Shown here: in pieces, positions 42,352 to 49,380 of the stretch
How positions within the stretch are numbered: position 1 is the stretch's first letter
Layout: every line of letters starts with the position of its first letter
NCBI RefSeq assembly: GCF_022414595.1
Contig: NZ_JADWYO010000048.1
Coordinates: forward strand, 1 to 49,380
Direction: 5' to 3'
Length of the DNA: 49,380 nt
From: Streptomyces sp. MUM 203J
Lineage (GTDB): Bacteria > Actinomycetota > Actinomycetes > Streptomycetales > Streptomycetaceae
The notes under the pieces: generated by a model
Databases searched by the model: none
What the model was told of the DNA's origin: nothing
Seen by the model: the letters and a program-made list of their open reading frames with translations, nothing else
Made by a program: the position numbers and the translations under genes

Positions 42352-43220
42352 CGTGGTGGGTCCCAGGGGGTGCGCGGACGGGGCGGGCGTGGCAGGAAGC
42401 CGCTCGTACGGGCCCGGTACGCCGCGTATCCGGGCCGTTCCGCCATGTGCCGTTCGAGGAGCCGCTTCCCGCTGCCCCAGACGAGCAGGTACGACATGAC
42501 GAGCGGGGAGACGAGGGAGACGGCCGCGCCCTGCCAGGTCGCGCAGGCGGTCAGGAACAGGCCCCACCAGACCAGGAAGTCACCGAAGTAGTTGGGGTGG
42601 CGGGTCCAGGACCACAGGCCCCGGTCCATGACGCGCCCGCGGTTCGCCGGGTCGGCCTTGAAGCGTGCCAGCTGCCCGTCCCCCACCGCCTCGAAGGCCA
42701 CCCCCGCCGCCCACAGCGCGAGCCCCGCCCACAGGAACGGACCTGCCGGGACCGGCGCGTACTGCGCCACCTGCACCGGCAGCGACACCAGCCACACCAG
42801 TGCCCCCTGCGTCAGGTACACGACGCGCAGGGCGTACAGGGCGCGGTTGCCGGACGCCTTGTCCAGCATGCGCGCGTATCGAGGGTCCTCGCCGTGGCCA
42901 CGGCCCCGCAGGGCGATGTGCACGGCGAGCCGCAGCCCCCAGCCGGCCGTGGCGAGGGTGACCAGGAGCCGCGTCGCCGGATCGCCGTGCCCGGCCGACA
43001 GGCCGAAGGTCACGAGGGCCACGGCCGTGAAGGCCAGGCCCCATGACACGTCCACGACCCGGTGGACGTTCTTCGTGACGCCCACGACGAAGGTCGCCAG
43101 CATCACGGCCAGCGCGGTGGCCGCCGTCGCCGCGGCGTTCACGCCCAGCTCGGGCCAGGGGAGCCCGGCCGCGAGCTGCGGTGCGGAACCGGCCGCGCTC
43201 GTGAGGTCCAGGGCGCTCAT
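42348..43220 (-). CDS. DUF1295 integral membrane reductase-like protein
   Basis: A 290-aa protein with about seven hydrophobic helices and the DUF1295 signatures NVHRVVDVSWGLAFTAVA, RGLWSWTRHPNYFGDFLVWW and a C-terminal GSGKRLLERHMAERPGYAAY. The HPNYFG motif is shared with steroid 5-alpha-reductases and isoprenylcysteine methyltransferases. It corresponds to Rv0446c in the mycobacterial sigK locus. ATG 43220 overlaps the stop of the frame before it by 4 bases (ATGA), and its stop overlaps the hydrolase start in the same way. A role in reducing or modifying membrane lipids is likely but unproven. Confidence 0.9.
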   Translation of the reverse strand: MSALDLTSAAGSAPQLAAGLPWPELGVNAAATAATALAVMLATFVVGVTKNVHRVVDVSWGLAFTAVALVTFGLSAGHGDPATRLLVTLATAGWGLRLAVHIALRGRGHGEDPRYARMLDKASGNRALYALRVVYLTQGALVWLVSLPVQVAQYAPVPAGPFLWAGLALWAAGVAFEAVGDGQLARFKADPANRGRVMDRGLWSWTRHPNYFGDFLVWWGLFLTACATWQGAAVSLVSPLVMSYLLVWGSGKRLLERHMAERPGYAAYRARTSGFLPRPPRPRTPWDPPR

Positions 43221-43525
43221 CGGGTGCCCCCCGGGTGGGCGGGGTGCGGCCGTACCGCTCTCCGGACGTGGAGCGGCCGCCGGAGCCCGCTCGGTGTGTC
43301 CGGCAGGTCGCCTCGGGCGTCACGCGTCGGGGCGGCACGGGCCGGGGCCGGTCGGCCGGGCCGCCGCGGCAGTCCGAGCAGGGCGCGCGGGTGCCGCCCG
43401 GGCGCGGTGTGCGGGGCCCGCGGCGGGCCGCACTCGCCGCCGTCCCGGGCCCGCTGCCTCAGGGGCGGCGGTACATGGCGGGTGAGCGGGGCGACCCGTC
43501 GTCGGGCGCTGCCGGTCCAGGTCAT
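43217..43525 (-). CDS. possible cryptic 102-aa Arg/Pro-rich gene
   Basis: This 309-base interval would otherwise be an empty gap inside a compact operon. A frame beginning ATG 43525-43523 overlaps the methyltransferase stop as ATGA, and it ends in a TGA (43219-43217) overlapping the DUF1295 ATG, also as ATGA. Most third codon positions are G or C. The product (MTWTGSARRRVAPLTRH, ending VRPHPAHPGGTR) is Arg/Pro-rich with no known domain, so it may not be functional. In high-GC DNA a chance open frame of this size is common, so the case rests on the double ATGA fit. Confidence 0.45.
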   Translation of the reverse strand: MTWTGSARRRVAPLTRHVPPPLRQRARDGGECGPPRAPHTAPGRHPRALLGLPRRPGRPAPARAAPTRDARGDLPDTPSGLRRPLHVRRAVRPHPAHPGGTR

Positions 43526-44982
43526 CGGGTCGCGGTTCCCTTCCGCTCGGTGGAGCCCCGGGTGCTGCCCGGGGCGGGCCGGGGGACGAGGAGGAGCTGC
43601 CTGACGTCCAGGTAGCGGGACTGGAAGCCGGCCTCGGAATAGGCCAGGTACAGCTCCCACATACGGCGGAACACCGTGTCGAAGCCGAGTGCGGCGACGT
43701 GGTCGGCGCGGGCGAGGAAGCGTTCGCGCCACAGCCGCAGGGTCTCCGCGTAGTGCTCGCCGTATCCGGTGTCCGAGACGACGCGGAGGCCGGCGGCGGC
43801 CGACTCGTCCGCGACGGCCTTGCGCGACGGGATGAGGCCGCCGGGGAAGACGTACGCGTTGATCCAGGTGTGTGTGCGGCGGGTGTTCAGCATCCGGTCG
43901 TGCGGCATGGTGATGGCCTGGAGCGCGATCCGGCCGCCGGGGGCGCACAGCCGGCGCAGCGCGCTGAAGTAGTCGGGCCAGTACTCGGCACCGACCGCCT
44001 CGATCATCTCGACGCTCATCACGGCGTCGTACGCGCCGTCGACGTCCCGGTAGTCGCACAGCCGCACGTGCACGCGGTCTTCGAACCGGGCTTCCGCGAC
44101 GCGCTGTTCGGCCAGTCGGCGCTGCTCGTCCGAGAGGGTGACCGTGACGACCCGGGCACCCCGGGCGGCGGCGCGCAGCGCCAGTTCGCCCCAGCCGGTG
44201 CCGATCTCCAGCAGGCGGGTGCCCGGCCCGACGGCGGCCAGGTCCAGCAGCCGGTCGATCTTGCGGCGCTGGGCGGCGGCGAAGTCCTCCTCGCGCGCGG
44301 GCAGCCGGTCGAAGACGGCGGAGGAGTACGACAGCGTCGGGTCCAGGAACGCTGCGAACAGGTCGTTGGACAGGTCGTAGTGCCTGCGGACGTTCCGCCG
44401 CACCCCGTCAGGGGTGTTGCGCTGGGCGGCCGGTCTGCGCGACAGCCAGAGCCCGCGCAGGCGCCGCAGGGGCGACGGGACCAGGTCGTCGACGTGCGAC
44501 GCCAGCACGGTGAGGGTGCCGACCAGGTCGTCGCTGTGCCACTCCCCGGCCATGTAGGACTCGCCGAAGCCGAGGAGGCCGCTGCGTCCGACCCGCCGGA
44601 AGAACACGTCGGGGTCCCGGATGTGCAGCAGCGGCCCGCTGGGCCCGCCCAGGCCTCCGCCGGTCGGTGGCCCGTCGCCCAGGCGTACCCGCAGCGGCAG
44701 GGTGCGCAGGGTGCGTTCCAGGAGCAGGCCGGCCGCGGCGCCGCGCCATCGGGACACGCGGTCGGCGGGAGGCCTGGCGACGTCCGGCCAGCGGGCGGGA
44801 TCGACGTCGGACCGGGGGGCGGGCCGGTGGGCCTGCACGGGGTCCGGCGGGGCCGTCGGGCCGGTGAGCGGCCGGGTGGGGGCGATCCGGTCGCAGGTCC
44901 GGCCGTGTTCGTCACTGTCAGTCGTGTACGGGCCTTGGCCGTGGGCACGGCGGTCCGTGTCGCCTGTGTTCGGGAGGTTCAT
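43522..44982 (-). CDS. cyclopropane-fatty-acid-synthase-like SAM methyltransferase
   Basis: A 486-aa enzyme. Residues 1-85 are a Pro-rich, non-conserved leader. RRHYDLSNDLFAAFLDPTLS (199-218) is the CFA-synthase signature, LLEIGTGWGELAL (257-269) the SAM motif I, and ECF-neighbour homologues such as Rv0447c (UfaA1) share the layout. The family transfers a methylene group from SAM to unsaturated acyl chains, giving cyclopropane or methyl-branched fatty acids. MSVEMIEAVGAEYWPDYFSA near 340 is also conserved. ATG 44982 overlaps the DUF1365 stop as ATGA. Confidence 0.9.
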   Translation of the reverse strand: MNLPNTGDTDRRAHGQGPYTTDSDEHGRTCDRIAPTRPLTGPTAPPDPVQAHRPAPRSDVDPARWPDVARPPADRVSRWRGAAAGLLLERTLRTLPLRVRLGDGPPTGGGLGGPSGPLLHIRDPDVFFRRVGRSGLLGFGESYMAGEWHSDDLVGTLTVLASHVDDLVPSPLRRLRGLWLSRRPAAQRNTPDGVRRNVRRHYDLSNDLFAAFLDPTLSYSSAVFDRLPAREEDFAAAQRRKIDRLLDLAAVGPGTRLLEIGTGWGELALRAAARGARVVTVTLSDEQRRLAEQRVAEARFEDRVHVRLCDYRDVDGAYDAVMSVEMIEAVGAEYWPDYFSALRRLCAPGGRIALQAITMPHDRMLNTRRTHTWINAYVFPGGLIPSRKAVADESAAAGLRVVSDTGYGEHYAETLRLWRERFLARADHVAALGFDTVFRRMWELYLAYSEAGFQSRYLDVRQLLLVPRPAPGSTRGSTERKGTATR

Positions 44983-45773
44983 CGCAGCCCTTCCTGGGGA
45001 CGGTGCGAAGGACGGGGCCGTACGGGGAGGCCGCGCAGCCGGAGCCGGATTCCGTGCCACCGGATGGCGGCCGACACCGCGGCCGTCGACCACGGATGGC
45101 GGATGGCGGCGCGGAGCAGGCCGCTGGGGGTCGCGGGCCGCCGACGGCCGCGGACGGCCGCGGTGAACGGCCTTCCGCCGTCCTCCGGCCGGTGCAGCCG
45201 TACGGTCAGCGCGAGCCGGTCACCGGGCGGCGGCAGGTACATGTCGTAGGAGCCGTCGACCGGGTGGAACGGAGAGACGTAGAACTCCTTGGGGACGTGC
45301 GCACGGCCGTCGTCGTCCGGCCGGAGAAGGTAGCAGTGGCGCTGCCCGTAGGTGTTGTGAACCTCGGCGACGACGCAGACCAGGGCGTCCGCGGGGTCGT
45401 GGCACCAGTACACGGTGAGCGGGTTGAACACGTACCCGAGCACGCGCGCGTGGGCCAGCATCACGACACGTCCGCCGTGGAGGTCGACACCGTGCGCGGC
45501 GAGGTAACGGTCCAGGCCCTCCCGCAGCGACGGAGCCGTACCGCCGAAGTGGTCGCGCGGGTCGAACCGGGCGAGGGCGCGCAGGTGCCGGGGCAGGTGC
45601 GGCATCCGGTCCAGGTCGACGTACCACAGGTAGGTGCGGTGGCGCAGCCCGTACCGCACGGGTGCACGCCGCGTGTGGACGATGACGCACTCGTACAGGG
45701 CAGGCGCCCGGTCGCCGTGGGCGGAACGGCCGCCCGTGCGCGCTCTGCCGCCGCCGGACACCGCGTTCCTCAC
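44979..45773 (-). CDS. DUF1365 protein
   Basis: A 264-aa protein. LYECVIVHTRRAPVRYGLRH (near 27-46) followed by RTYLWYVDLD, HARVLGYVFNPLTVYWCHD (near 115), VVAEVHNTYGQRHCYLL and VPKEFYVSPFHPVDGSYDMY are the DUF1365 hallmarks, as in Rv0448c. The family always travels with the FAD oxidoreductase and CFA-like methyltransferase, so it probably helps them act on membrane lipids; its chemistry is unknown. The start is GTG 45773, which overlaps the TGA of the FAD gene (GTGA), and the stop overlaps the methyltransferase ATG in the same way. The C-terminus is basic. Confidence 0.9.
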   Translation of the reverse strand: MRNAVSGGGRARTGGRSAHGDRAPALYECVIVHTRRAPVRYGLRHRTYLWYVDLDRMPHLPRHLRALARFDPRDHFGGTAPSLREGLDRYLAAHGVDLHGGRVVMLAHARVLGYVFNPLTVYWCHDPADALVCVVAEVHNTYGQRHCYLLRPDDDGRAHVPKEFYVSPFHPVDGSYDMYLPPPGDRLALTVRLHRPEDGGRPFTAAVRGRRRPATPSGLLRAAIRHPWSTAAVSAAIRWHGIRLRLRGLPVRPRPSHRPQEGLR

Positions 45774-47032
45774 CACGTCACCCCCAGTGCGGCGGCGGCC
45801 CGGGCCCCGGACCGGCAGCCGTCCTCGTGGAAGCCCCAGCCGTGGTACGCGCCCGCGAAGGCGGTCCGGTCCGTGTTCAGGGCGGGCAGGCGGCGCTGCG
45901 CGGCGAGGGACGTGGGTGTGTACACCGGGTGCTCGTAGGTCATCCGGGCCAGGACGTGGTCCGGGGAGACGTCCCCGCCGTCGTTGAGGGTGACCACGAA
46001 GTCGGCGCCTGCCGGGAGCCGTTGCAGGCGGTTCATGTCGTAGCTGATGCGGACCGCGTCCGGGGACGCCTCGCACGTCGGCAGGTGGTGGTTCCAGGAG
46101 GCCCGCGCCCCGGCGGAGCGGGGCAGCATCGAGGTGTCGGTGTGCAGCACGGCCGGGTTGCGGGAGTACCGGAACGCGCCCAGCACGTCGCGCTCCTCCG
46201 GCGTGGGGTCGGACAGCATCCGCAGCGCCTGGTCCGGGTGGACGGCGACGACCACAGAGGCGAATTCCTCCGTGTCGCCGTCCGCGGTCACCAGCCGCAC
46301 CCTGTCCGAGAAGCGCCGCACGCCGCGCACCGGTGTGCCGAGGCGGACGTCCGCGAGGCGTTCGGCGGCCCGGTCCACATACGTGGCGGAACCCCCTGCG
46401 ACCGTCCTCCACCGTGGCGAACCGCTCACCGACAGCAGGCCGTGATGGTCGAGGAACCGGAACAGGTACCGCGCCGGGTACGACATGGCCGTCTCCCCCG
46501 GGCACGACCACACGGCCGAGACGAGCGGTCCGACGAAATGGGCCACGAAGTACGCGGAGAATCCTCCGTCGGCCAGGAAACGGCCCAGCGTGTACGTATC
46601 GGGCCGACTGCCGGAACGCAGGACGCGCCGCGCGGCGCGGTGGAAGAGCGGCACCTCGGCCAGCATCCGCAGGTAGGGCGTGCGCAGGGTGCCGGGCCCG
46701 GAGAAGAGGCCCGCCGGTCCGCGGGCTCCGGCGTACTCCAGGCCGCAGCCGTCGCACCGCACCGACATGCTCATCTCGGAGTCCTGGCCGGACACGCCGA
46801 GTTCCCGGAAGAGCCGCAGCAGGTGGGGGTAGGTGCGCCCGTTGTGCACGATGAAGCCGGAGTCCACGCGCAGGGTGCCGCCGTCCGGTGCCTTCACGTC
46901 GTGCGTGTGTGCGTGGCCCCCGAGCCGGGTGTCGGCCTCGTACAGCACCACGTCGTGGGTCCGGCTCAGCACGTACGCGGCGGTCAGGCCGGCCACCCCG
47001 GACCCGACGACCGCCGTCCGCAGCCGTTTCAC
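45770..47032 (-). CDS. FAD-dependent amine-oxidase-fold oxidoreductase
   Basis: A 420-aa flavoprotein. RTAVVGSGVAGLTAAYVLSR (residues 5-24) is the FAD dinucleotide motif, with YEADTRLGGHAHTHD completing it. FIVHNGRTYPHLLRLFRELG and MSVRCDGCGLEYAG follow, and the C-terminal FAGAYHGWGFHEDGCRSG (near 397-414) is the flavin-closing motif. It matches the Rv0449c-type protein of the sigK locus. It is the first gene of the leftward operon. GTG 47032 follows GGAG by 5 bases. A CCATCC-N15-CCGAAC motif lies 48-74 bases upstream, so SigK probably drives it. Confidence 0.9.
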   Translation of the reverse strand: MKRLRTAVVGSGVAGLTAAYVLSRTHDVVLYEADTRLGGHAHTHDVKAPDGGTLRVDSGFIVHNGRTYPHLLRLFRELGVSGQDSEMSMSVRCDGCGLEYAGARGPAGLFSGPGTLRTPYLRMLAEVPLFHRAARRVLRSGSRPDTYTLGRFLADGGFSAYFVAHFVGPLVSAVWSCPGETAMSYPARYLFRFLDHHGLLSVSGSPRWRTVAGGSATYVDRAAERLADVRLGTPVRGVRRFSDRVRLVTADGDTEEFASVVVAVHPDQALRMLSDPTPEERDVLGAFRYSRNPAVLHTDTSMLPRSAGARASWNHHLPTCEASPDAVRISYDMNRLQRLPAGADFVVTLNDGGDVSPDHVLARMTYEHPVYTPTSLAAQRRLPALNTDRTAFAGAYHGWGFHEDGCRSGARAAAALGVTW

Positions 47033-47079
47033 GTCGCTCCGCCTCCCTTCGCCGCCCGTGCGAGCGGCCCTCATCAGTG

Positions 47080-47106
47080 GTTCGGAGTCGGCGGCCCTCC
47101 GGATGG
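47080..47106 (-). promoter_or_regulatory. candidate SigK promoter for the leftward lipid operon
   Basis: On the minus strand CCATCC (47106-47101) and CCGAAC (47085-47080) are separated by 15 bases. The wider context is CACCCATCC and CTCCGAAC. It resembles the mycobacterial SigK motif (CCATCC with CCGAAT, as I recall). The predicted leader to the GTG at 47032 is about 40 bases. Confidence 0.65.
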
Positions 47107-47348
47107 GTGACGGCACGGACGGCCTGACGAGCAGCAGACCCGTGCCCGGAACCGCCGGTCGTCCCGGCGGCGCTCCGGCCGCCGGGTGTGCGGACCGCCG
47201 CCCGGTCCGGGGGGTGGTACGACTGTGTCGCGCCCGGGATCTTCCGGGGCGGCCGCCGGGTGCGGTGCGGGAGGCACCCGGCTTCGGGGCCAGGACGCCG
47301 GTCGAGGGCCCGGCCGAAGGGGGTGCGGCGCACGAGGACGCCGTCCAC

Positions 47349-47375
47349 CCATCCGTCCGCCCGAGGGCTCCGAAC
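47349..47375 (+). promoter_or_regulatory. candidate SigK promoter for sigK itself
   Basis: On the plus strand CCATCC (47349-47354) and CCGAAC (47370-47375) have the same 15-base spacer and the same flanks (CACCCATCC, CTCCGAAC) as the leftward promoter. It lies 164 bases before the sigK ATG, implying autoregulation and a long leader that includes the nonamer repeats. Confidence 0.65.
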
Positions 47376-47392
47376 ACCTGGTGAGAGGAGAA

Positions 47393-47465
47393 CCGCTGGT
47401 CCCGCTGGTCCGCTGGTTCCGCAGGTTCGACTTGTTCTGCTTGTTCCATTGTTTCGCATGCTTCG
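47393..47465. repeat. eight degenerate 9-bp direct repeats in the sigK leader
   Basis: Units CCGCTGGTC, CCGCTGGT, CCGCTGGTT, CCGCAGGTT, CGACTTGTT, CTGCTTGTT, CCATTGTTT and CGCATGCTT follow one another without gaps and drift steadily from GC-rich to AT-rich. They lie 74 bases before the sigK ATG, in its predicted transcribed leader. The period is too short for CRISPR. Confidence 0.6.
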
Positions 47466-47538
47466 TGGAAGGGTGACGTATGGGCGTCCATGGCACCCCC
47501 GCTCCTGCCGTGGGCGGGCACCGCGCCGGGGGTACGGG

Positions 47539-48132
47539 ATGAAGGAGATCGCCCGCATCGGAGACGACGAGGGGGTGCCCGGGAGCGGGCCGGGCCTCGC
47601 CGCCGTGATGGCCCGGGTGGCCGACGGGGACCAGGAGGCCTTCGGAACCCTGTACGACGCCGTGGCCGGGCCGGTGTACGGCCTGGTCCTGAAGGTGCTG
47701 CGGGATCCGGCGCAGTCCGAGGAGGTGGCGCAGGAGGTGCTGCTGGAGGTGTGGCGCTCGGCGGCCCGCTACCGGCCCGACCGGGGTGGCGTCACGGCCT
47801 GGGTCATGACGATCGCGCACCGTCGTGCCGTCGACCGGGTCCGCGCGGAACAGGCGGCCACCGACCGCGAGCAGCGCACCGCGCACGCCGCCGGCACGCC
47901 TCCGTACGACCAGGTCAGCGAGGAGGTGACGGTCCGGCTGGAGAGCGAGCAGGTGCGCCGCTGCCTGCGGTCCCTGACCGAACTGCAGCGGCAGGCGGTG
48001 ACCCTCGCCTACTACCGCGGCTTCACCTACCGAGAGGTCGCCGCGTCCCTCTCGGCGCCGCTGGGCACCGTCAAGACGCGGCTGCGGGACGGGCTGATCC
48101 GGCTCCGGGACTGCATGGGAGTGACCGCATGA
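47539..48132 (+). CDS. sigK: ECF RNA polymerase sigma factor, SigK type
   Basis: A 197-aa ECF sigma factor. Region 2 is EAFGTLYDAVAGPVYGLVLK, then EEVAQEVLLEVWRSAARY and WVMTIAHRRAVDRVR. Region 4 is LRSLTELQRQAVTLAYYRGF, then TYREVAASLSAPLGTVKTRL. It redirects RNA polymerase to stress- or envelope-linked promoters. The symbol rests on its neighbours: an RskA-like anti-sigma gene overlapping its stop (ATGA), and the Rv0446c-0449c-type lipid genes running the other way. ATG 47539 begins MKEIARIGDDE, following a GGGGG-rich stretch. It is probably autoregulated from the 47349 promoter. Confidence 0.85.
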   Translation: MKEIARIGDDEGVPGSGPGLAAVMARVADGDQEAFGTLYDAVAGPVYGLVLKVLRDPAQSEEVAQEVLLEVWRSAARYRPDRGGVTAWVMTIAHRRAVDRVRAEQAATDREQRTAHAAGTPPYDQVSEEVTVRLESEQVRRCLRSLTELQRQAVTLAYYRGFTYREVAASLSAPLGTVKTRLRDGLIRLRDCMGVTA

Positions 48133-48869
48133 CCGAGGAACACCTGCATGCGCCCACCGGTGCCTACGCGCTGGACGCGCTCCCGGACGACGAGCGCGAG
48201 GCGTTCGAGCGGCATCTGCGCGACTGCCGGGCCTGCGCCCAGGAGGTGCGGGAGCTGACCGCCACGGCGGCCCGGCTGGGGCTGGCCGTCGCCGCGGTGC
48301 CGCCGCCCGCCATGAAGGAGAGCGTGATCGACCGGATCCGGACGGTGCGGCAGCTGCCGCCGGAGGTTCCGCCGTCCGGTCCGGACCGGACGGCGGGACG
48401 GGGCAGGCCGCTGTCCCGGCTGGTCCTGGCCGCGTGCCTGGCGGCTGCCGCCGCTCTCGGCGGAGTGGCCGTCTGGCAGCACCAGGAGGCGCTGCAGGCG
48501 GAGCAGCGTGCCGAGCGGACGCGCCAGCAGGTCGAGGAGATGGCCCGCGTTCTGGCGGCGCCCGACGCCCGCACGGCGACCGGGACGGTGGGCGCCGGCA
48601 CTCACGCCACTGTGGTGGTGTCCCGTGCCGAGGACCGCGCCGTGTTCGTGGCGTCGGGCCTGCCCGAGCTCCCGGGCGGGCGCACGTACCAGCTGTGGTT
48701 CGCGGACGGCGACTCGATGCGTCCGGCCGGCCTGCTGCGTGACGACGGCGCCGTCGTCATGGACGGCGAGGTGGGCGCCGCCACAGGCATGGGCATCACC
48801 GTCGAACCGGTCGGCGGCTCACCTCAGCCGACCACGGACCCGCTGGCGGTCATGGACCTGCCGTCCTGA
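48129..48869 (+). CDS. rskA: anti-sigma-K factor, zinc-binding membrane protein
   Basis: A 246-aa membrane anti-sigma factor. Residues 1-75 are the zinc anti-sigma domain with the HxxxCxxC motif (FERHLRDCRACAQEV) and an N-terminal ALDALPDDE helix. One transmembrane helix follows (RLVLAACLAAAAALGGVAVW), then a coiled-coil-like stretch and an extracytoplasmic RskA domain with SGLPELPGGRTYQLWF and TVEPVGGSPQPT. It should hold SigK at the membrane until proteolysis or a redox signal releases it. ATG 48129 overlaps the sigK stop, so the two are made in balance. Confidence 0.9.
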   Translation: MTEEHLHAPTGAYALDALPDDEREAFERHLRDCRACAQEVRELTATAARLGLAVAAVPPPAMKESVIDRIRTVRQLPPEVPPSGPDRTAGRGRPLSRLVLAACLAAAAALGGVAVWQHQEALQAEQRAERTRQQVEEMARVLAAPDARTATGTVGAGTHATVVVSRAEDRAVFVASGLPELPGGRTYQLWFADGDSMRPAGLLRDDGAVVMDGEVGAATGMGITVEPVGGSPQPTTDPLAVMDLPS

Positions 48870-48931
48870 CGGAACCTCACCGGACTCACTCTTCCGGGTG
48901 ATCGGGCAAGCCGTCTGCCGCGGGGCTCCGA

Positions 48932-49380
48932 ATGCGGGATGTGAGCAACGTTTCGAGGAGTTCCGGCCGTTCAGGCCCCTCCCCCGCCCTCCGGCCCGCG
49001 CGGGTCGTGGCGGGTGTGGTGGCCGGACTGGTTTCCGCCTACGGAGGCCTCGCGGTGGGCGAACTGGCCGCGGCGTGGGTGCGGCCGGAGTCCGGGCCCG
49101 TCACCGCGGTGGGCTCCGCGGCGATCGACCGGACGCCGCAGGCGGTGAAGAGCTGGGCCGTCCGTGCGTTCGGCGAGGACGACAAGCTGGTCCTGCAGGT
49201 CGGCATCGTCGCCACGCTGGCACTGTGCGCGGCGCTCGCCGGGCTGCTGGCGCTGCGTCACCGGTGGATCGCGGCGGCGGCCGCCGGCGGTTTCGGGCTG
49301 GTGGGCGCGGCGGCGACGGGGGGTGCTGTTCATGGTTATCGACTCCTGTTGACGGTTGTGCCTGTGGATGGGGTTGTGCG
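48932..49380 (+). CDS. molybdopterin-dependent oxidoreductase-like membrane protein, N-terminus (runs off window)
   Basis: The visible part has three hydrophobic segments: VVAGVVAGLVSAYGGLAVGE, then VLQVGIVATLALCAALAGLL, and AAAAGGFGLVGAA. Between the first two is VTAVGSAAIDRTPQAVKSWA, the sequence found before the soluble domain of actinobacterial molybdopterin oxidoreductases of the sulfite-oxidase type. It would be anchored in the membrane. The ATG at 48932 is the best in-frame start; a GTG at 48941 is an alternative. After about 49318 codons become atypical (GCT, GTT, CAT, GGT, TAT, TTG), so the gene may be interrupted there. Confidence 0.65.
   Translation, partial: MRDVSNVSRSSGRSGPSPALRPARVVAGVVAGLVSAYGGLAVGELAAAWVRPESGPVTAVGSAAIDRTPQAVKSWAVRAFGEDDKLVLQVGIVATLALCAALAGLLALRHRWIAAAAAGGFGLVGAAATGGAVHGYRLLLTVVPVDGVV

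Noticed and set aside
47393..47465. Short-repeat array considered as CRISPR
   Set aside because: The unit is 9 bases with no spacers and there are no cas genes nearby.

Overview
The window is high-GC actinobacterial DNA and reads as a Streptomyces chromosome. Third codon positions are strongly G/C, many genes start at GTG, and adjacent genes often overlap as ATGA. Typical families are present: a large LuxR/LAL ATPase regulator, SARP regulators, TetR/DUF1304, an AMIN-like secreted protein and a SigK/RskA module. All assignments rest on reading the sequence and on remembered family features; no database search was run.

Layout. 1-61 is the start of acsA, leaving the window on the minus strand. 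0.3-7.5 kb holds a small membrane protein, a LuxR-family ATPase regulator, a decayed MMPL transporter gene, a Roadblock-like protein, an ArsR-type regulator and a secreted protein. 7.7-12 kb has a translationally coupled DUF1304/TetR pair with two tandem operator-like palindromes, a secreted phytase-like protein and an alpha/beta hydrolase.

12.3-24.9 kb is the most unusual part. Two very large, coupled, beta-rich proteins of unknown function (971 and 1323 aa) end at a 24-bp-stem bidirectional terminator. On its other side is an opposing operon: a 75-aa CGGC protein, a PatG-C-terminal-domain-like protein and a 110-aa protein with 14 cysteines in C-x3-C periodicity. Next come two paralogous SARP regulators flanking a ferritin-like protein of the VioB/iminophenylpyruvate-dimer-synthase type. 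I know of no described pathway with this combination.

25-28 kb is decayed: a small membrane protein, an ISL3 transposase remnant, a hypothetical gene and a helicase-associated-domain remnant. 28.1-35.0 kb carries a two-gene operon: an LCAT-like lipase overlapping a 1814-aa STAND NTPase with a transglutaminase-like N-terminus and a long TPR array, a candidate conflict or signalling system. 35.5-41.2 kb holds a thioredoxin-reductase-like flavoprotein, a nitroreductase, a TetR/agmatine-deiminase divergent pair with a perfect 20-bp palindrome between them, and an AMIN-like secreted protein.

41.6-49.4 kb is a SigK-type locus like M. tuberculosis Rv0444c-Rv0449c. FAD oxidoreductase, DUF1365, fatty-acid cyclopropane-synthase-like methyltransferase, a possible cryptic 102-aa gene, DUF1295 and an alpha/beta hydrolase run left, linked throughout by 4-bp overlaps. 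sigK, rskA and a molybdopterin-oxidoreductase-like gene run right. Two divergent promoter-like motifs, both CCATCC-N15-CCGAAC, lie between the arms, so the whole locus may be one SigK regulon. The last ~60 bases change composition abruptly and may be the edge of an insertion.
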